Shown here: piece by piece, positions 26,492 through 35,873 of the stretch | Numbering within the stretch: position 1 is the first letter of the stretch | Layout: each line of letters starts with the position of its first letter | Assembly: GCA_022565665.1 (NCBI GenBank) | Contig: JAIUMI010000008.1 | Span: 1-64,000 of the forward strand | Reading direction: 5' to 3' | DNA: 64,000 bases | Origin: Glycocaulis sp. | Lineage (GTDB): Bacteria > Pseudomonadota > Alphaproteobacteria > Caulobacterales > Maricaulaceae | The notes under the pieces: model-generated | Seen by the model: only the letters and a program-made list of their open reading frames with translations | What the model was told of the DNA's origin: nothing | Databases searched by the model: none | Program-made: the position numbers and the translations under genes

Positions 26492-27352
26492 ATGAGCGCC
26501 GATACCCTGCCGCCCCTGCGTGAGGTGATCGCCGCCCACGGGCTGGGCGCTGACAAGCGCTTTGGCCAGCATTTCCTGCTGGACCTCAACCTGACCGCCA
26601 AGATCGCCCGGCTGTGCGGGGATATGAGCGCGGCAACGTTCGTCGAAATCGGCCCCGGCCCAGGCGGGCTGACCCGCGCCCTGCTGAGTGAAGGCGCACG
26701 GCGCGTCATCGCCATCGAGAAGGATGCCCGGTTCCTGCCCGCGCTCGAAGAGGTGTCAGCGGCTTTCGGGAGTCGCCTGAAGGTCATCGAAGCCGATGCC
26801 CTGACCATCACGGCCACAGCGCTGGGGCTGGAAGACGGTGAGCGCGCCATCATCGCGGCCAACCTGCCCTATAATGTCGGCACCGCGCTCTATACGGGCT
26901 GGCTGGAGGCCGAGCCGGTCTGGTGGTCGCGTGCGGTCCTGATGTTCCAGAAGGAAGTGGCGCAGCGCATCGTCGCGCCTGTCGGCGATGACGCCTATGG
27001 CCGTCTGGCCATCCTCACCGCTGCAAGGGCGCAGGCGAAATACGCCTTCACCCTGCCCGCAAGGGCCTTCACGCCGCCACCGAAAGTCGACAGCGCCGTG
27101 GTGGTGGTCGACCCGCTGCCCGATGGCGAGCGCTTTGACGACACGCAGGCGCTGTCTGCCGTGACGGCCAGCGCGTTCGGCCAGCGCCGGAAGACACTGC
27201 GCAAATCGCTGGCTCAGGCCGCCTCGCAGACCCGCGCCAGCGCGGAAGAGCTGCTTGCCGCCTGCGATATCGATCCGGGCGCACGCGCCGAGACCATTCC
27301 GCCGGAGGGCTTCATGGCGCTGGCCAGAGCGTGGCGCGCCGCCCGGAGCTGA
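26492..27352 (+). CDS. rsmA: 16S rRNA dimethyladenosine transferase (KsgA/RsmA)
   Basis: A 286-residue SAM-dependent enzyme that dimethylates A1518 and A1519 of 16S rRNA. Family blocks are KRFGQHFLLDLNLTAKIA (about 23-40), the SAM loop VEIGPGPGGLTRALL (51-65) and NLPYNVGTALYTGWL (from 124). It starts only four bases after the TA flank of the inserted element, so its original upstream sequence and ribosome-binding site have been replaced by element sequence. Confidence 0.96.
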   Translation: MSADTLPPLREVIAAHGLGADKRFGQHFLLDLNLTAKIARLCGDMSAATFVEIGPGPGGLTRALLSEGARRVIAIEKDARFLPALEEVSAAFGSRLKVIEADALTITATALGLEDGERAIIAANLPYNVGTALYTGWLEAEPVWWSRAVLMFQKEVAQRIVAPVGDDAYGRLAILTAARAQAKYAFTLPARAFTPPPKVDSAVVVVDPLPDGERFDDTQALSAVTASAFGQRRKTLRKSLAQAASQTRASAEELLAACDIDPGARAETIPPEGFMALARAWRAARS

Positions 27353-27388
27353 TCTCCGGACGGCGCTGAACCCTAGGCGCCCGCACTC

Positions 27389-29320
27389 CTACTCGCCGTC
27401 GCCAGCCAGATAGGTGTTGAGGAATTCCAGATAGGCGTTGGACGCCGTGATCCGGTTTTCCCGGCGCAGGAAGCCATGACCCTCATCGGGAAACACGATG
27501 TATTCCACAGTCGCTCCGTTGGCACGAGCTGCTTCCACCAGCTCATCGCTTTCGATCTGCAGAACGCGCGGGTCGTTCGCGCCCTGGATGACCAGCATCG
27601 GGCGGACGATATTGTGGGCGTGGAAGAGCGGGGAGATGGCGTAATGGCGGTCCGCATCGGTCGCCGGATCGCCCATCTCGTCATAAAGCGCCTCGCGGAA
27701 GCTCTCCCACCAGGGCGGGATGGATTGCAGCGTGCGCACCCAGTTGGTGACACCGAAAATATTGATGCCCACATCAAAGGCTTCCGGGTGGAAAGTTAGG
27801 GCCGCTGCCGTGATGAAGCCGCCATAGGAGCCGCCCATCACGCCCACTGCATCGGCGCGCACCCAGTCCTGCTCACGCAGCCAGTCGCCTGCCGCCACGA
27901 TATCGCGCAGGTCTTCCTCGCCATGACGGCGATCATCCATGTGGAAGAAGGTCTTGCCGTAGCCAGATGAGCCACGGTTATTGGCCGCATAGACGGCATA
28001 GCCATGGTTCACCAGATGCTGGATGACCGGGGAATAACCTGCCCGGCTCTGGCCGCCCGGTCCGCCATGGACCCACACCACGGCAGGGACCGGATTGTCG
28101 GCGTCTGCCCCATGCGGGACGTAGAGGATGCCGGGAATTTCCAACCCGTCAAAGCTGTCAAACCGGACAACCTGGGCTGGTACGAGATGCGCTTCGTCCA
28201 TGGCCGGATTGAGCGCGCTCGTCAGGCGGACGACTTCACCGGTAGCGAGGTCCGCCACATAGATGTCAGCCGGAGAGGTGGAGGAGCTGACCGCAAGTGC
28301 AATCATGCTCTCATCACGCGAGAAGCGGACACCGCCAAGATCACCTTCTGGCAGGCCCGACAGTTCAACCGGAGCACCAGACTGCGTATCCAGCATCGTT
28401 ACCGCCGTACGGCCATCATCGTTGATGGCGTGGACGCGGTAGCGGCCGGATGGCGAATAACCGACATACATCACATCCCAGTCAGCCTCGATCAGCGGTG
28501 CCTTTTCGCCGGTCGCAAGATCATGGGTCCAAGCCTGGTTGAACTCACCATGCTCGTTCGTGGCGAATACCAGGGCCGCGCTGTCGGGCGTGAAGGTATA
28601 GGCGCTGTAGGCGATATTGCCCTCATGCTCGGTGATCAGCACCGGCTCGCTACCCGGCTGTGAGAGATCGGCCAGGAATATGTCGCTGTCAGCCGAGGTG
28701 CGGTTACGCACCAGAGCGAGATAGCGGCCATCCGGACTGATCGGGCCCGGCGCGAAGGCGGTCGCGTTTTCAAACACCAGCTCGCGCTCATAGGTCGCGC
28801 TGTCATAGGCGTAAAGATCGAACGCCGCCGGATCGCGCTCATTGGTCATCAGCCAGAACTGTGAGCCATCAGCCGACCAGCCGGAGAAGCTGGCTTTCAC
28901 ATTGTCGCCGGGGGTGAGGTCACGCAGCGTGCCGTCCAGCTCGCGCACATAGACATGGTTGAGCTCGTTGCCGCCCTGATCGGCGGTGACCAGCACCCGT
29001 CCGTCGGCCGGGAACCAGCTCAGCGCGAAAGTGGCATCAGTCTGCGACCCGGTCAGCGCTGTACGCTCGCCCGTTGCCGGGTCCAACGCATAGGCGTTGA
29101 ACACGCCCGTTTCATCGGAGCTGATCAGGACATGGCTGGTTTCAGCATTGAAGACATGGCCGGACGCGTTTCCCAGCGAAAAGCTGGTGGTTGCGTAGAA
29201 AGCCTCGGCGTCATAGCGCGGTACGGGCTGCGCCTGCGCGGCGATTGCCGGTGCTACGCCCAGCGCAAGCACCGCACCCGCAGCGGCGAGGCCATTGCGG
29301 ACATTGACCAGAAAAGACAT
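27389..29320 (-). CDS. Secreted S9-family peptidase (prolyl oligopeptidase / dipeptidyl peptidase type)
   Basis: A 643-residue exported serine peptidase. The signal peptide (NGLAAAGAVLALGVAPAIAA) is followed by a beta-propeller domain to about residue 370 with repeated strands such as FSGWSADGSQFWLMTNERD. The C-terminal alpha/beta-hydrolase domain carries VWVHGGPGGQSRAGYSP, the nucleophile GGSYGG, the aspartate in QGANDPRV and the histidine in DEGHGF. It probably trims peptides in the periplasm. ATG 29320 has AGGGGAA at good spacing; the GTG at 29335 is the alternative. Monocistronic. Confidence 0.9.
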   Translation of the reverse strand: MSFLVNVRNGLAAAGAVLALGVAPAIAAQAQPVPRYDAEAFYATTSFSLGNASGHVFNAETSHVLISSDETGVFNAYALDPATGERTALTGSQTDATFALSWFPADGRVLVTADQGGNELNHVYVRELDGTLRDLTPGDNVKASFSGWSADGSQFWLMTNERDPAAFDLYAYDSATYERELVFENATAFAPGPISPDGRYLALVRNRTSADSDIFLADLSQPGSEPVLITEHEGNIAYSAYTFTPDSAALVFATNEHGEFNQAWTHDLATGEKAPLIEADWDVMYVGYSPSGRYRVHAINDDGRTAVTMLDTQSGAPVELSGLPEGDLGGVRFSRDESMIALAVSSSTSPADIYVADLATGEVVRLTSALNPAMDEAHLVPAQVVRFDSFDGLEIPGILYVPHGADADNPVPAVVWVHGGPGGQSRAGYSPVIQHLVNHGYAVYAANNRGSSGYGKTFFHMDDRRHGEEDLRDIVAAGDWLREQDWVRADAVGVMGGSYGGFITAAALTFHPEAFDVGINIFGVTNWVRTLQSIPPWWESFREALYDEMGDPATDADRHYAISPLFHAHNIVRPMLVIQGANDPRVLQIESDELVEAARANGATVEYIVFPDEGHGFLRRENRITASNAYLEFLNTYLAGDGE

Positions 29321-29393
29321 GGGGTTCCCCTTCACGTGTGTGACTGCGTGAAGGATAGGGCCGGGGCGCGTTACCCGGCAAGCTGGCCGATCA

Positions 29394-30053
29394 TTAACGT
29401 TCGTCCATCAGGGCTTCAACAAAGCCCTCAAGCCACGGGTGGCGGATCCGGCGCAGGCGTTCCGCATGCAGGATCAGCGAGAGCCGCTCCAGCGCCTCGG
29501 AGAAATCGTCATTGACGATGACATAGTCATACTCGTGCCAGTGCTCGATCTCGGCCTTGGCGCGGGCCATACGGCTCTCGATCACCTCATCGGAATCCTG
29601 CGCGCGCTTGGTCAGCCGATCACGGAGGAGCTTGAGCGATGGCGGCAGGATGAACACTTTCACGCAGTCCTCCGGCGAGCCCGCAGCAAGCGCCCTTCCG
29701 CCCTGCCAGTCGACATCGAACACCACATCGCGGCCCACCGACAGTGCCTCCTCCACGGGAGCTTTGGGCGTGCCGTAATAATTCCCGAACACGCGGGCAT
29801 ATTCGTAGAATTCGTCGTTCTCCGCCTGACGCAGGAAGTCCTTTTCCGAGACGAAGTAATAGTCCTCGCCGTTAACCTCGCCCGGGCGCGCGGCGCGCGT
29901 CGTGGACGAGACCGACAGGATAAGATCGGGATTGGCCGCGATCAGCCGGCGCGAGAGCGTAGTCTTGCCCGCCCCTGACGGGCTTGATAGCACCAGCATC
30001 AGGCCGCGGCGCTGGCCCCGGAAAGCCGGACCTGAAAGATGACTTGCCGGCAT
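29394..30053 (-). CDS. gmk: Guanylate kinase
   Basis: A 219-residue GMP kinase. The P-loop SSPSGAGKTT follows MLVL near residue 19, and the GMP-binding strands include LILSVSSTTRAARPGEVNG with YYFVSEKDF. A short N-terminal extension precedes the core; ATG codons at residues 1 and 19 are both possible starts. It is last in the fabD-to-gmk operon, four bases from yicC. Confidence 0.95.
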   Translation of the reverse strand: MPASHLSGPAFRGQRRGLMLVLSSPSGAGKTTLSRRLIAANPDLILSVSSTTRAARPGEVNGEDYYFVSEKDFLRQAENDEFYEYARVFGNYYGTPKAPVEEALSVGRDVVFDVDWQGGRALAAGSPEDCVKVFILPPSLKLLRDRLTKRAQDSDEVIESRMARAKAEIEHWHEYDYVIVNDDFSEALERLSLILHAERLRRIRHPWLEGFVEALMDER

Positions 30054-30056
30054 CGC

Positions 30057-30947
30057 CTACTCCACGTTCTGGACCTGCTCGCGAAGCTGGTCGACCACAT
30101 GCTTCATGGCAAGGCCAAGCTCGGTCAGGCCCCGGTCAGCAGCCTTGGAGCACAGCGTATTGGCCTCGCGGTTGAACTCCTGGGTGAGAAAGTCCAGCTT
30201 GCGCCCGCACGGCGACCCGCCAGCCAGCAACGAGCGCGCGGCTTCCACATGGCCGGCCAGACGGTCGATCTCCTCGCGCACATCGGCTTTCACCGCCAGC
30301 GCAGCGGCCTCCTGCGCCAGACGTTCCGGCTCCAGCCCGCCGGGCAATAGCTCGTCAAACTTCGCCTTTAACCGGTCCCGTATCGCTTCGGTGCTGGTGG
30401 CCGGGTGCGCGGCGGCCTTGACCCGCAGTGCCTCGATCTCATCGACCTGCGCGGTGAGGACGGGCAGAAGCGCCGCGCCCTCGGCGTCGCGCGCAGCTCT
30501 CAGACCGGCGAGCACCTCGTCGGTCAGTGCCAGAAGGGCGCTGTCCAGCACTTCGGCAGTATCCTCGCCGCCGGTCTGCGTATCCTCACTCAACACCACG
30601 CCGCGCAGCGCCAGAAGCCCGTCGAGACGGGCGGGCTGGACCAGCCCCTCTTTCACGAGATCCTGCCCGGCCTCGGCGAGCGCGCGCAGGCGGGCCGTGT
30701 CGATCATCAGCGCGCCGGCAAGGCTCGCCGGCTTTTCAAGGCTGATATTGAGCGAGACGGAGCCGCGCTCAAAAGCGGTCTTGATCCGGCTCCTGACCTC
30801 GCCTTCGAGATGGGCAAGCCCGTCCGGCAGGCGCAGGCGGATATCCAGCCCCCGCCCATTCACCGAGCGCGCCTCGGCGCTCAACGTACCGTAATCCCCG
30901 CTGGCAGAAGCGCGGGCAAAACCCGTCATGCCGGAAAGGGTTGCCAT
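30057..30947 (-). CDS. yicC: YicC family endoribonuclease
   Basis: A 296-residue protein with the YicC N-terminal domain (MATLSGMTGFARASASGDYG, EARSVNGRGLDIRLRLP) and the DUF1732 C-terminal domain ending in ADRGLTELGLAMKHVVDQLR and EQVQNVE. YicC proteins are endoribonucleases implicated in sRNA turnover. Adjacent to mltG (the mltG TAG directly precedes the ATG) and to gmk, a gene pairing conserved widely in bacteria. Confidence 0.93.
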   Translation of the reverse strand: MATLSGMTGFARASASGDYGTLSAEARSVNGRGLDIRLRLPDGLAHLEGEVRSRIKTAFERGSVSLNISLEKPASLAGALMIDTARLRALAEAGQDLVKEGLVQPARLDGLLALRGVVLSEDTQTGGEDTAEVLDSALLALTDEVLAGLRAARDAEGAALLPVLTAQVDEIEALRVKAAAHPATSTEAIRDRLKAKFDELLPGGLEPERLAQEAAALAVKADVREEIDRLAGHVEAARSLLAGGSPCGRKLDFLTQEFNREANTLCSKAADRGLTELGLAMKHVVDQLREQVQNVE

Positions 30948-32018
30948 CTACCGCCCTCCGGAACGGGCGCGTTCGCGCTCGATCTGACGCCAGCGCGCCA
31001 CATTGCGGTTGTGCTCTGCGAGCGTGCGGGCGAAGGCATGGCCACCCGTGCCGTCCGCCACGAAGAAGATGTATTCGCTCTCTGGCGGATTGAGCACCGC
31101 TGCGATCGATTCCCGGCCCGGATTGGCAATCGGCGTCGGGGGCAGGCCATCGATGTGATAGGTGTGGTAGGGATTGCTCGTGTCATCGAGCTCGGAGCGG
31201 CGAATGCCCCGGCCCAGCGGCTCACCGCCCGTAATGCCGTAAATGATGGTCGGATCGCTCTGCAGGCGCATACCCCGGCGCATCCGGTTGACGAACACCG
31301 CCGCGACCAGAGGGCGCTCATCGGCGATCCCCGTTTCCTTCTCCACGATGGAGGCCAGATTGATCGCCTCTTCCGGCGTCTCAAACGGCAGACCCGGCTG
31401 GCGGTTCTCCCACAGCTCGGCCACCAGCCTCTGCTGCGCAACCGCCATGCGGTCCAGCACGGCCTGGCGCGAGGTGCCGCGATCCACGAGGTACGTGTCC
31501 GGCAGCAGCGTGCCCTCAGCCGGAATGCGCTCCACCTCGCCGGTCAGCACATCGGAGGCCTCCACGATCCGCACCACCATCGCGCTGGTCAGACCTTCGG
31601 CAACGCGCACCGGGTGCTGGATCACTTCGCCAAAGGCCAGAATGTCGACGATCTGCGCCATGGAGGCGCGCGCCGGAATGGCAAACTCACCCGCCCGAAG
31701 CGGCGGCTGCGGGCCTTCGATCCGCTCATCAATGCGACGCTTCAAAAGGAAGAGGTCGGCATCGGCAATCAGGTTTTCCGCCTCCAGCTGGGCGGCAATC
31801 GCCCGCACGCTGGAGCCGCGCTGCAGCTGGATAACGCTATCCTCTTCGGCAGGGCCTTCGGCTGTGTACTGATACCCCAGCCAGGCATAGCCGCCGATCA
31901 GGCCCGCCCCTGCGATGAGGGCGAGCGCGATGATCAGGAAAAAGCCGATAATGATCAGGCGCATGAAACCGAACCCCCTATCGGGCTCACCACCCCTCCC
32001 GGCCTTGTCCCTGCTCAT
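30948..32018 (-). CDS. mltG: Endolytic peptidoglycan transglycosylase MltG
   Basis: A 356-residue single-pass inner-membrane enzyme that cleaves nascent glycan strands. A transmembrane helix at about residues 19-42 is followed by a LysM-like region and the YceG catalytic domain with SIVEKETGIADERPLVAAVF (catalytic glutamate in EKETG), LQSDPTIIYGITGG and YHIDGLPPTPIANPGRESI. It sits between fabF and yicC. Confidence 0.95.
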   Translation of the reverse strand: MSRDKAGRGGEPDRGFGFMRLIIIGFFLIIALALIAGAGLIGGYAWLGYQYTAEGPAEEDSVIQLQRGSSVRAIAAQLEAENLIADADLFLLKRRIDERIEGPQPPLRAGEFAIPARASMAQIVDILAFGEVIQHPVRVAEGLTSAMVVRIVEASDVLTGEVERIPAEGTLLPDTYLVDRGTSRQAVLDRMAVAQQRLVAELWENRQPGLPFETPEEAINLASIVEKETGIADERPLVAAVFVNRMRRGMRLQSDPTIIYGITGGEPLGRGIRRSELDDTSNPYHTYHIDGLPPTPIANPGRESIAAVLNPPESEYIFFVADGTGGHAFARTLAEHNRNVARWRQIERERARSGGR

Positions 32019-32047
32019 GGCATGAACCCTTCAGCAGACGGCAGGTA

Positions 32048-33337
32048 TCAGTCAACGGCTTTGAAGATGACCGAGGCATTGGTGCCGCCAAAGCCGAACG
32101 AGTTCGACAGCGCCACCTTGATATCCTTCTTCACCGCCTTGTGGGGCGCCAGATTGATCGGGCTTTCCACCGACGGATTGTCAAGGTTCAGCGTGGGCGG
32201 GCAGATGCCGTCACGAATGGCGAGGATGGAGAAGATTGCCTCCACCGCGCCCGCAGCCCCCAGAAGGTGGCCGGTGGCCGACTTGGTGGACGACATCACC
32301 ACATCGCCCGCCGCGTCGCCCAGCAGGCGCTCCACGGCCTTGAGTTCGATCTCGTCGCCCTTGGGCGTCGAGGTGCCGTGCGCGTTCACATAATCAACGT
32401 CGGAGGCAGAGAGCCCTGCGCTCTTCAGCGCCGCGCTCATGGAGCGGTAGCCGCCATCGCCGTCTTCGGCCGGAGCGGTGATGTGATAGGCATCGCCGGA
32501 CAGGCCATAGCCGACCACTTCGGCATAGATGGTCGCGCCGCGCGCCTTGGCCGCTTCGTACTCTTCCAGCACGACAACGCCCGCGCCCTCGCCCATGACG
32601 AAGCCATCGCGGTCCTTGTCATAGGGACGCGAGCCAGCCTTGGGATTGTCGTTAAATCCGGTGGACATGGCCCGGATGGCGCAGAAGCCGCCAAAGCCGA
32701 GGCGCGTCACCGCGCTTTCCGTGCCGCCGGCCACCATCATGTCTGCATCGCCATAGGCGATCAGACGGGCCGCATCACCAATGGCATGCGCGCCGGTGGA
32801 GCAGGCCGTGACGACCGAATGGTTCGGGCCTTTCAGCCCATGGCGGATCGATACCTGGCCGGACGCCAGATTGATCAGCATGGCCGGGATCACGAAGGGG
32901 GAGAGCTTGCGCGGCCCCTTTTCCACCAGCGTGATCGAGGCGTCGTAAATCGTTTGCAGGCCGCCAATGCCCGATCCGATCAGCACACCGGCGCGTTCAC
33001 GCGCGGCGTCATCGGCGGGCTGCCAGCCGGAATGGGCAAGCGCCTCATCGGCTGCGGCAATGCCATAGAGGATGAAATCGTCGATGCGCTTGGCATCGCG
33101 GGCGTGCATGACAGCCTCAGGGTCAAACACCCCGGGGCTGTCAGGCGATCCGCCATAACGCCCGTCAGCACGCGGTATGCCCCCGGCGATCTGGCAAGGC
33201 AGATCATCGGTCTCGAAATGGGTGATCCGGGCAAGACCGGATTCGCCCTTTGTGAGCCGGGCCCAGACATGCTCCACACCGCATCCGAGCGGGGAAACGA
33301 TACCAAGGCCGGTGACGACAACGCGGCGCTTCGACAT
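32048..33337 (-). CDS. fabF: Beta-ketoacyl-ACP synthase II
   Basis: A 429-residue condensing enzyme of fatty-acid elongation. The catalytic triad is visible: Cys179 in TACSTGAHA, His in VNAHGTSTPKGD and His in KSATGHLLGAAGAVEA. It begins MSKRRVVVTGLGIVSPLGCG. It lies 18 bases after acpP, the standard acpP-fabF order. Confidence 0.97.
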   Translation of the reverse strand: MSKRRVVVTGLGIVSPLGCGVEHVWARLTKGESGLARITHFETDDLPCQIAGGIPRADGRYGGSPDSPGVFDPEAVMHARDAKRIDDFILYGIAAADEALAHSGWQPADDAARERAGVLIGSGIGGLQTIYDASITLVEKGPRKLSPFVIPAMLINLASGQVSIRHGLKGPNHSVVTACSTGAHAIGDAARLIAYGDADMMVAGGTESAVTRLGFGGFCAIRAMSTGFNDNPKAGSRPYDKDRDGFVMGEGAGVVVLEEYEAAKARGATIYAEVVGYGLSGDAYHITAPAEDGDGGYRSMSAALKSAGLSASDVDYVNAHGTSTPKGDEIELKAVERLLGDAAGDVVMSSTKSATGHLLGAAGAVEAIFSILAIRDGICPPTLNLDNPSVESPINLAPHKAVKKDIKVALSNSFGFGGTNASVIFKAVD

Positions 33338-33355
33338 GGCGCTTATAAACCGGCC

Positions 33356-33592
33356 TTAGCCGACTTTTTCGGAGATGAACTGCACCGCGTCACCGACGGT
33401 CTGGATGTGCTCGGCAGCATCGTCGGGGATTTCGATGTCGAACTCTTCCTCGAACGCCATCACGAGCTCGACATTATCCAGCGAGTCCGCGCCGAGATCG
33501 TCGATGAATGAGGCCTTTTCCGTAACCTTGTCCTCTTCAACGTCGAGGTGCTCGATAACGATCTTCTTAACGCGATCAAAAACGTCAGACAT
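33356..33592 (-). CDS. acpP: Acyl carrier protein
   Basis: A 78-residue acidic carrier protein. Ser37 in [15 protein letters not shown] accepts the 4'-phosphopantetheine arm. The ATG at 33592 gives the standard start [16 protein letters not shown]; an in-frame upstream frame is basic and unlike ACP. A 213-base gap with a strong hairpin separates it from fabG, so it may have its own promoter and extra expression relative to fabD-fabG. Confidence 0.97.
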   Translation of the reverse strand: MSDVFDRVKKIVIEHLDVEEDKVTEKASFIDDLGADSLDNVELVMAFEEEFDIEIPDDAAEHIQTVGDAVQFISEKVG

Positions 33593-33750
33593 GACGGACC
33601 CTTTATCTAATTTCCGGGCGAGACCTTCTTGTGGCCCCTTATGCCCCCTGACTGTACGAAGCCCCCGCAAACACGGGCGGCTCTCTTCGAGGTGGCGGCT
33701 GATACCACGCCCCTGCGGGCAAGGCTAGCAACCTCAACGCATTCATTCCA

Positions 33751-33785
33751 GCGGCAAGTCACAGGCTTTGCCAGACACTTGCCGC
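33751..33785. promoter_or_regulatory. Long stem-loop between fabG and acpP
   Basis: GCGGCAAGT (33751-33759) and ACTTGCCGC (33777-33785) are perfect inverted arms, with an inner imperfect stem CAGGC/GCCAG around TTT. It lies 20 bases downstream of the fabG stop in transcript orientation and has no T-run, so it is more like a processing or stabilising hairpin, or a weak attenuator, than a classical terminator. Confidence 0.5.
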
Positions 33786-33805
33786 GGCCGACTCAGCGGC
33801 AGGCG

Positions 33806-34543
33806 TCAGATCATGGCCATCCCGCCGTTCACGTGCAATGTCTGGCCTGTCACGTAACCGGCCTCGTTGCTGGCAAGATAGACGCAGGCTGCGGCGATGT
33901 CCGAACCCTGACCCAGATCACCGGCCGGGATTTTGGTGAGGATCGCCGACTTCTGCTCGTCATTCAGCGCATCGGTCATCGGCGAGGCGATGAAGCCCGG
34001 CGCAACGCAGTTCACCGTCACCCCGCGCGAGGCAACTTCCTGGGCGAGCGCCTTGGAGAAGCCGATCATGCCCGCTTTTGACGCGGCATAGTTCGCCTGC
34101 CCGGGATTTCCCGTCACGCCGACCACCGAGGTGATGCCGATAATACGGCCCCAGCGGTTCTTCATCATGCCGCGCATCGCCGCCCGGCAGAGGCGGAAAT
34201 GGGCCTCCAGATTGACCTTGATGACCGTTTCCCAGTCCTCGTCCTTCATGCGCATCAGAAGCTGGTCACGCGTCACACCGGCGTTGGAGATGAGGATATC
34301 GAGCCCGCCGAGCGCCTCGCTGGCGGCCTTGGGCAGATTATCCACCGCCTCGGCATCGGAGAGATTGCACGGCACCACCGCCGTGCGGTCACCGAGCTCC
34401 CTGGCGAGCGCCTCCAGCACTTCCGCGCGCGTGCCCGACAGGGCCACCGAAGCGCCCTGGGCGTGCAGAGCGCGGGCGATCTCGCTGCCGAGCCCGCCGG
34501 TCGCACCAGTCACCAGCGCTTTTTTTCCTTCAAGAGAGAACAT
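33806..34543 (-). CDS. fabG: 3-oxoacyl-ACP reductase
   Basis: A 245-residue NADPH-dependent short-chain dehydrogenase that reduces 3-oxoacyl-ACP. The cofactor loop VTGATGGLGSEIARAL is at about 11-26, NAGVTRDQLLMRM follows, and the catalytic Tyr/Lys are in YAASKAGM. The ATG at 34543 is preferred: it starts MFSLEGKKALVTG, follows the fabD stop, and is about ten bases after AAGGA, whereas the ATG at 34552 lies almost directly on that site. The longer form would be 248 residues. Confidence 0.95.
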   Translation of the reverse strand: MFSLEGKKALVTGATGGLGSEIARALHAQGASVALSGTRAEVLEALARELGDRTAVVPCNLSDAEAVDNLPKAASEALGGLDILISNAGVTRDQLLMRMKDEDWETVIKVNLEAHFRLCRAAMRGMMKNRWGRIIGITSVVGVTGNPGQANYAASKAGMIGFSKALAQEVASRGVTVNCVAPGFIASPMTDALNDEQKSAILTKIPAGDLGQGSDIAAACVYLASNEAGYVTGQTLHVNGGMAMI

Positions 34544-34544
34544 A

Positions 34545-35498
34545 TCAGCCATTTCCTTTCAGCGAGACGGCAAAGGTTTCAAGATCAGCCGGCGTGTTGA
34601 GGGGCGTGCCTTCCGCACCGTCCACCGTGCGCTTGAGCATGCCGGAGAGCACCTTGCCCGCACCAGCCTCGGCAAAGCGGTCAATCCCGCCCTCGCCTGC
34701 CATGAAGATCACGCTTTCGCGCCAGCGCACCCGGCCCGTGACCTGCTCGACCAGCTGGGCGCGGATCGTTTCAGGGTCGGTGACGAGCCCGGCGCTGACA
34801 TTGGTCACCACCGGCACTTTGGGCGTATTGATCGTGGCGGTTTTCAGTGCCTCTGCCATCGCATCGGCCGCCGGTTGCATCAGCGCGCAGTGGAAGGGCG
34901 CGGAAACGGGCAGCAGCATCGCCTTGCGGATACCATCGGCCTTGGCCGCCTCGATGGCCACCTCCACTGCGGCCTTGGCACCGGAGATCACGATCTGGCC
35001 CGGCGCATTGTCATTGGCGATCTGGACCACGCCTGCCGCAGAACCTACCTCGACGGCCTTTTGCACTTGGGCTTCCTCGGCGCCCAGAATGGCCGCCATC
35101 GCGCCCTCGCCCACCGGCACAGCCTTCTGCATGGACAGGCCGCGCAGGCGCAGGAGCTTGGCCGCATCGTGGACGGAGAGCGCACCGGCCGCGGCCAGCG
35201 CGGAATATTCCCCCAGCGAGTGACCGGCCACGCATTTGGCCGCTGTCACATCAACGCCAAAGCCCTCTTTCAGCGCCGCCATCACCGCAAGCGAAGTGGC
35301 CATCAGCGCAGGCTGGGCATTCTGGGTGAGGGTGAGGGTTTCGATCGGCCCGTCCCAGATCAGCGCGGAGAGCCGTTCGCCCAGCGCCTCGTCGACCGCT
35401 TCATAGACCGCGCGGGCTGCGGGAAAGGCCTCGGCCAGTTCCCGGCCCATGCCGACCGCCTGGCTGCCCTGGCCTGGAAAGATGATTGCAAGCGCCAT
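34545..35498 (-). CDS. fabD: Malonyl-CoA:ACP transacylase
   Basis: A 317-residue enzyme that loads malonate onto ACP. It begins MALAIIFPGQGSQAVGMG, the nucleophilic serine is in AGHSLGEYSALAA, and the later histidine is in VSAPFHCALM. The ATG at 35498 gives the usual start. It is first in the operon fabD-fabG-acpP-fabF-mltG-yicC-gmk. Confidence 0.97.
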   Translation of the reverse strand: MALAIIFPGQGSQAVGMGRELAEAFPAARAVYEAVDEALGERLSALIWDGPIETLTLTQNAQPALMATSLAVMAALKEGFGVDVTAAKCVAGHSLGEYSALAAAGALSVHDAAKLLRLRGLSMQKAVPVGEGAMAAILGAEEAQVQKAVEVGSAAGVVQIANDNAPGQIVISGAKAAVEVAIEAAKADGIRKAMLLPVSAPFHCALMQPAADAMAEALKTATINTPKVPVVTNVSAGLVTDPETIRAQLVEQVTGRVRWRESVIFMAGEGGIDRFAEAGAGKVLSGMLKRTVDGAEGTPLNTPADLETFAVSLKGNG

Positions 35499-35582
35499 GA
35501 AGCGCGTCCTCCCTTGTTCTGATGTGGTGCCCGGATAGACCGTGAGGGATGGGGAAGGCAAGCCGGGGCGTGGTGACGCGCG

Positions 35583-35873
35583 CTAGAAATGCGCGTCGGG
35601 CAGCATGTGGCCGTGCAGCACGCGCACGACCACCACGCCATAGTCTTGAGGCCGGTAGAAGATGACGTGCGACCCGCTTAACCGCTGCCGATACCCTTCT
35701 CGGATATCGCTCGCATCCTGCCCCGCAAACGGGAACTCCGCTGCCGCGTCAAAAGCATCAAACAGCAGGGAGACATAGGTTTCAGCCTGCCGCTGCGACC
35801 AGCGCGCGGCCGTGTCCTGCCAGATGTTCTCAAGATCGATGCGGGCGGCCGGGCGCAGCCGGAATTCAGCCAT
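35583..35873 (-). CDS. parE: ParE/RelE-type toxin
   Basis: A 96-residue basic protein of the RelE/ParE fold: AEFRLRPAARIDLENIWQDT at the start, then RWSQRQAETYVSLLFDAF, the strand IREGYRQRLSGSHVIFYRP and the end VVVVRVLHGHMLPDAHF. ParE members inhibit DNA gyrase. Its start overlaps the antitoxin stop by eight bases, the normal coupling with toxin second. The pair is wedged between fabD and the rpsF leader. Confidence 0.9.
   Translation of the reverse strand: MAEFRLRPAARIDLENIWQDTAARWSQRQAETYVSLLFDAFDAAAEFPFAGQDASDIREGYRQRLSGSHVIFYRPQDYGVVVVRVLHGHMLPDAHF

Noticed and set aside
30405-32393. A 662-codon plus-strand frame
   Set aside because: Antisense to yicC, mltG and the end of fabF; no recognisable motif, typical GC-rich shadow.
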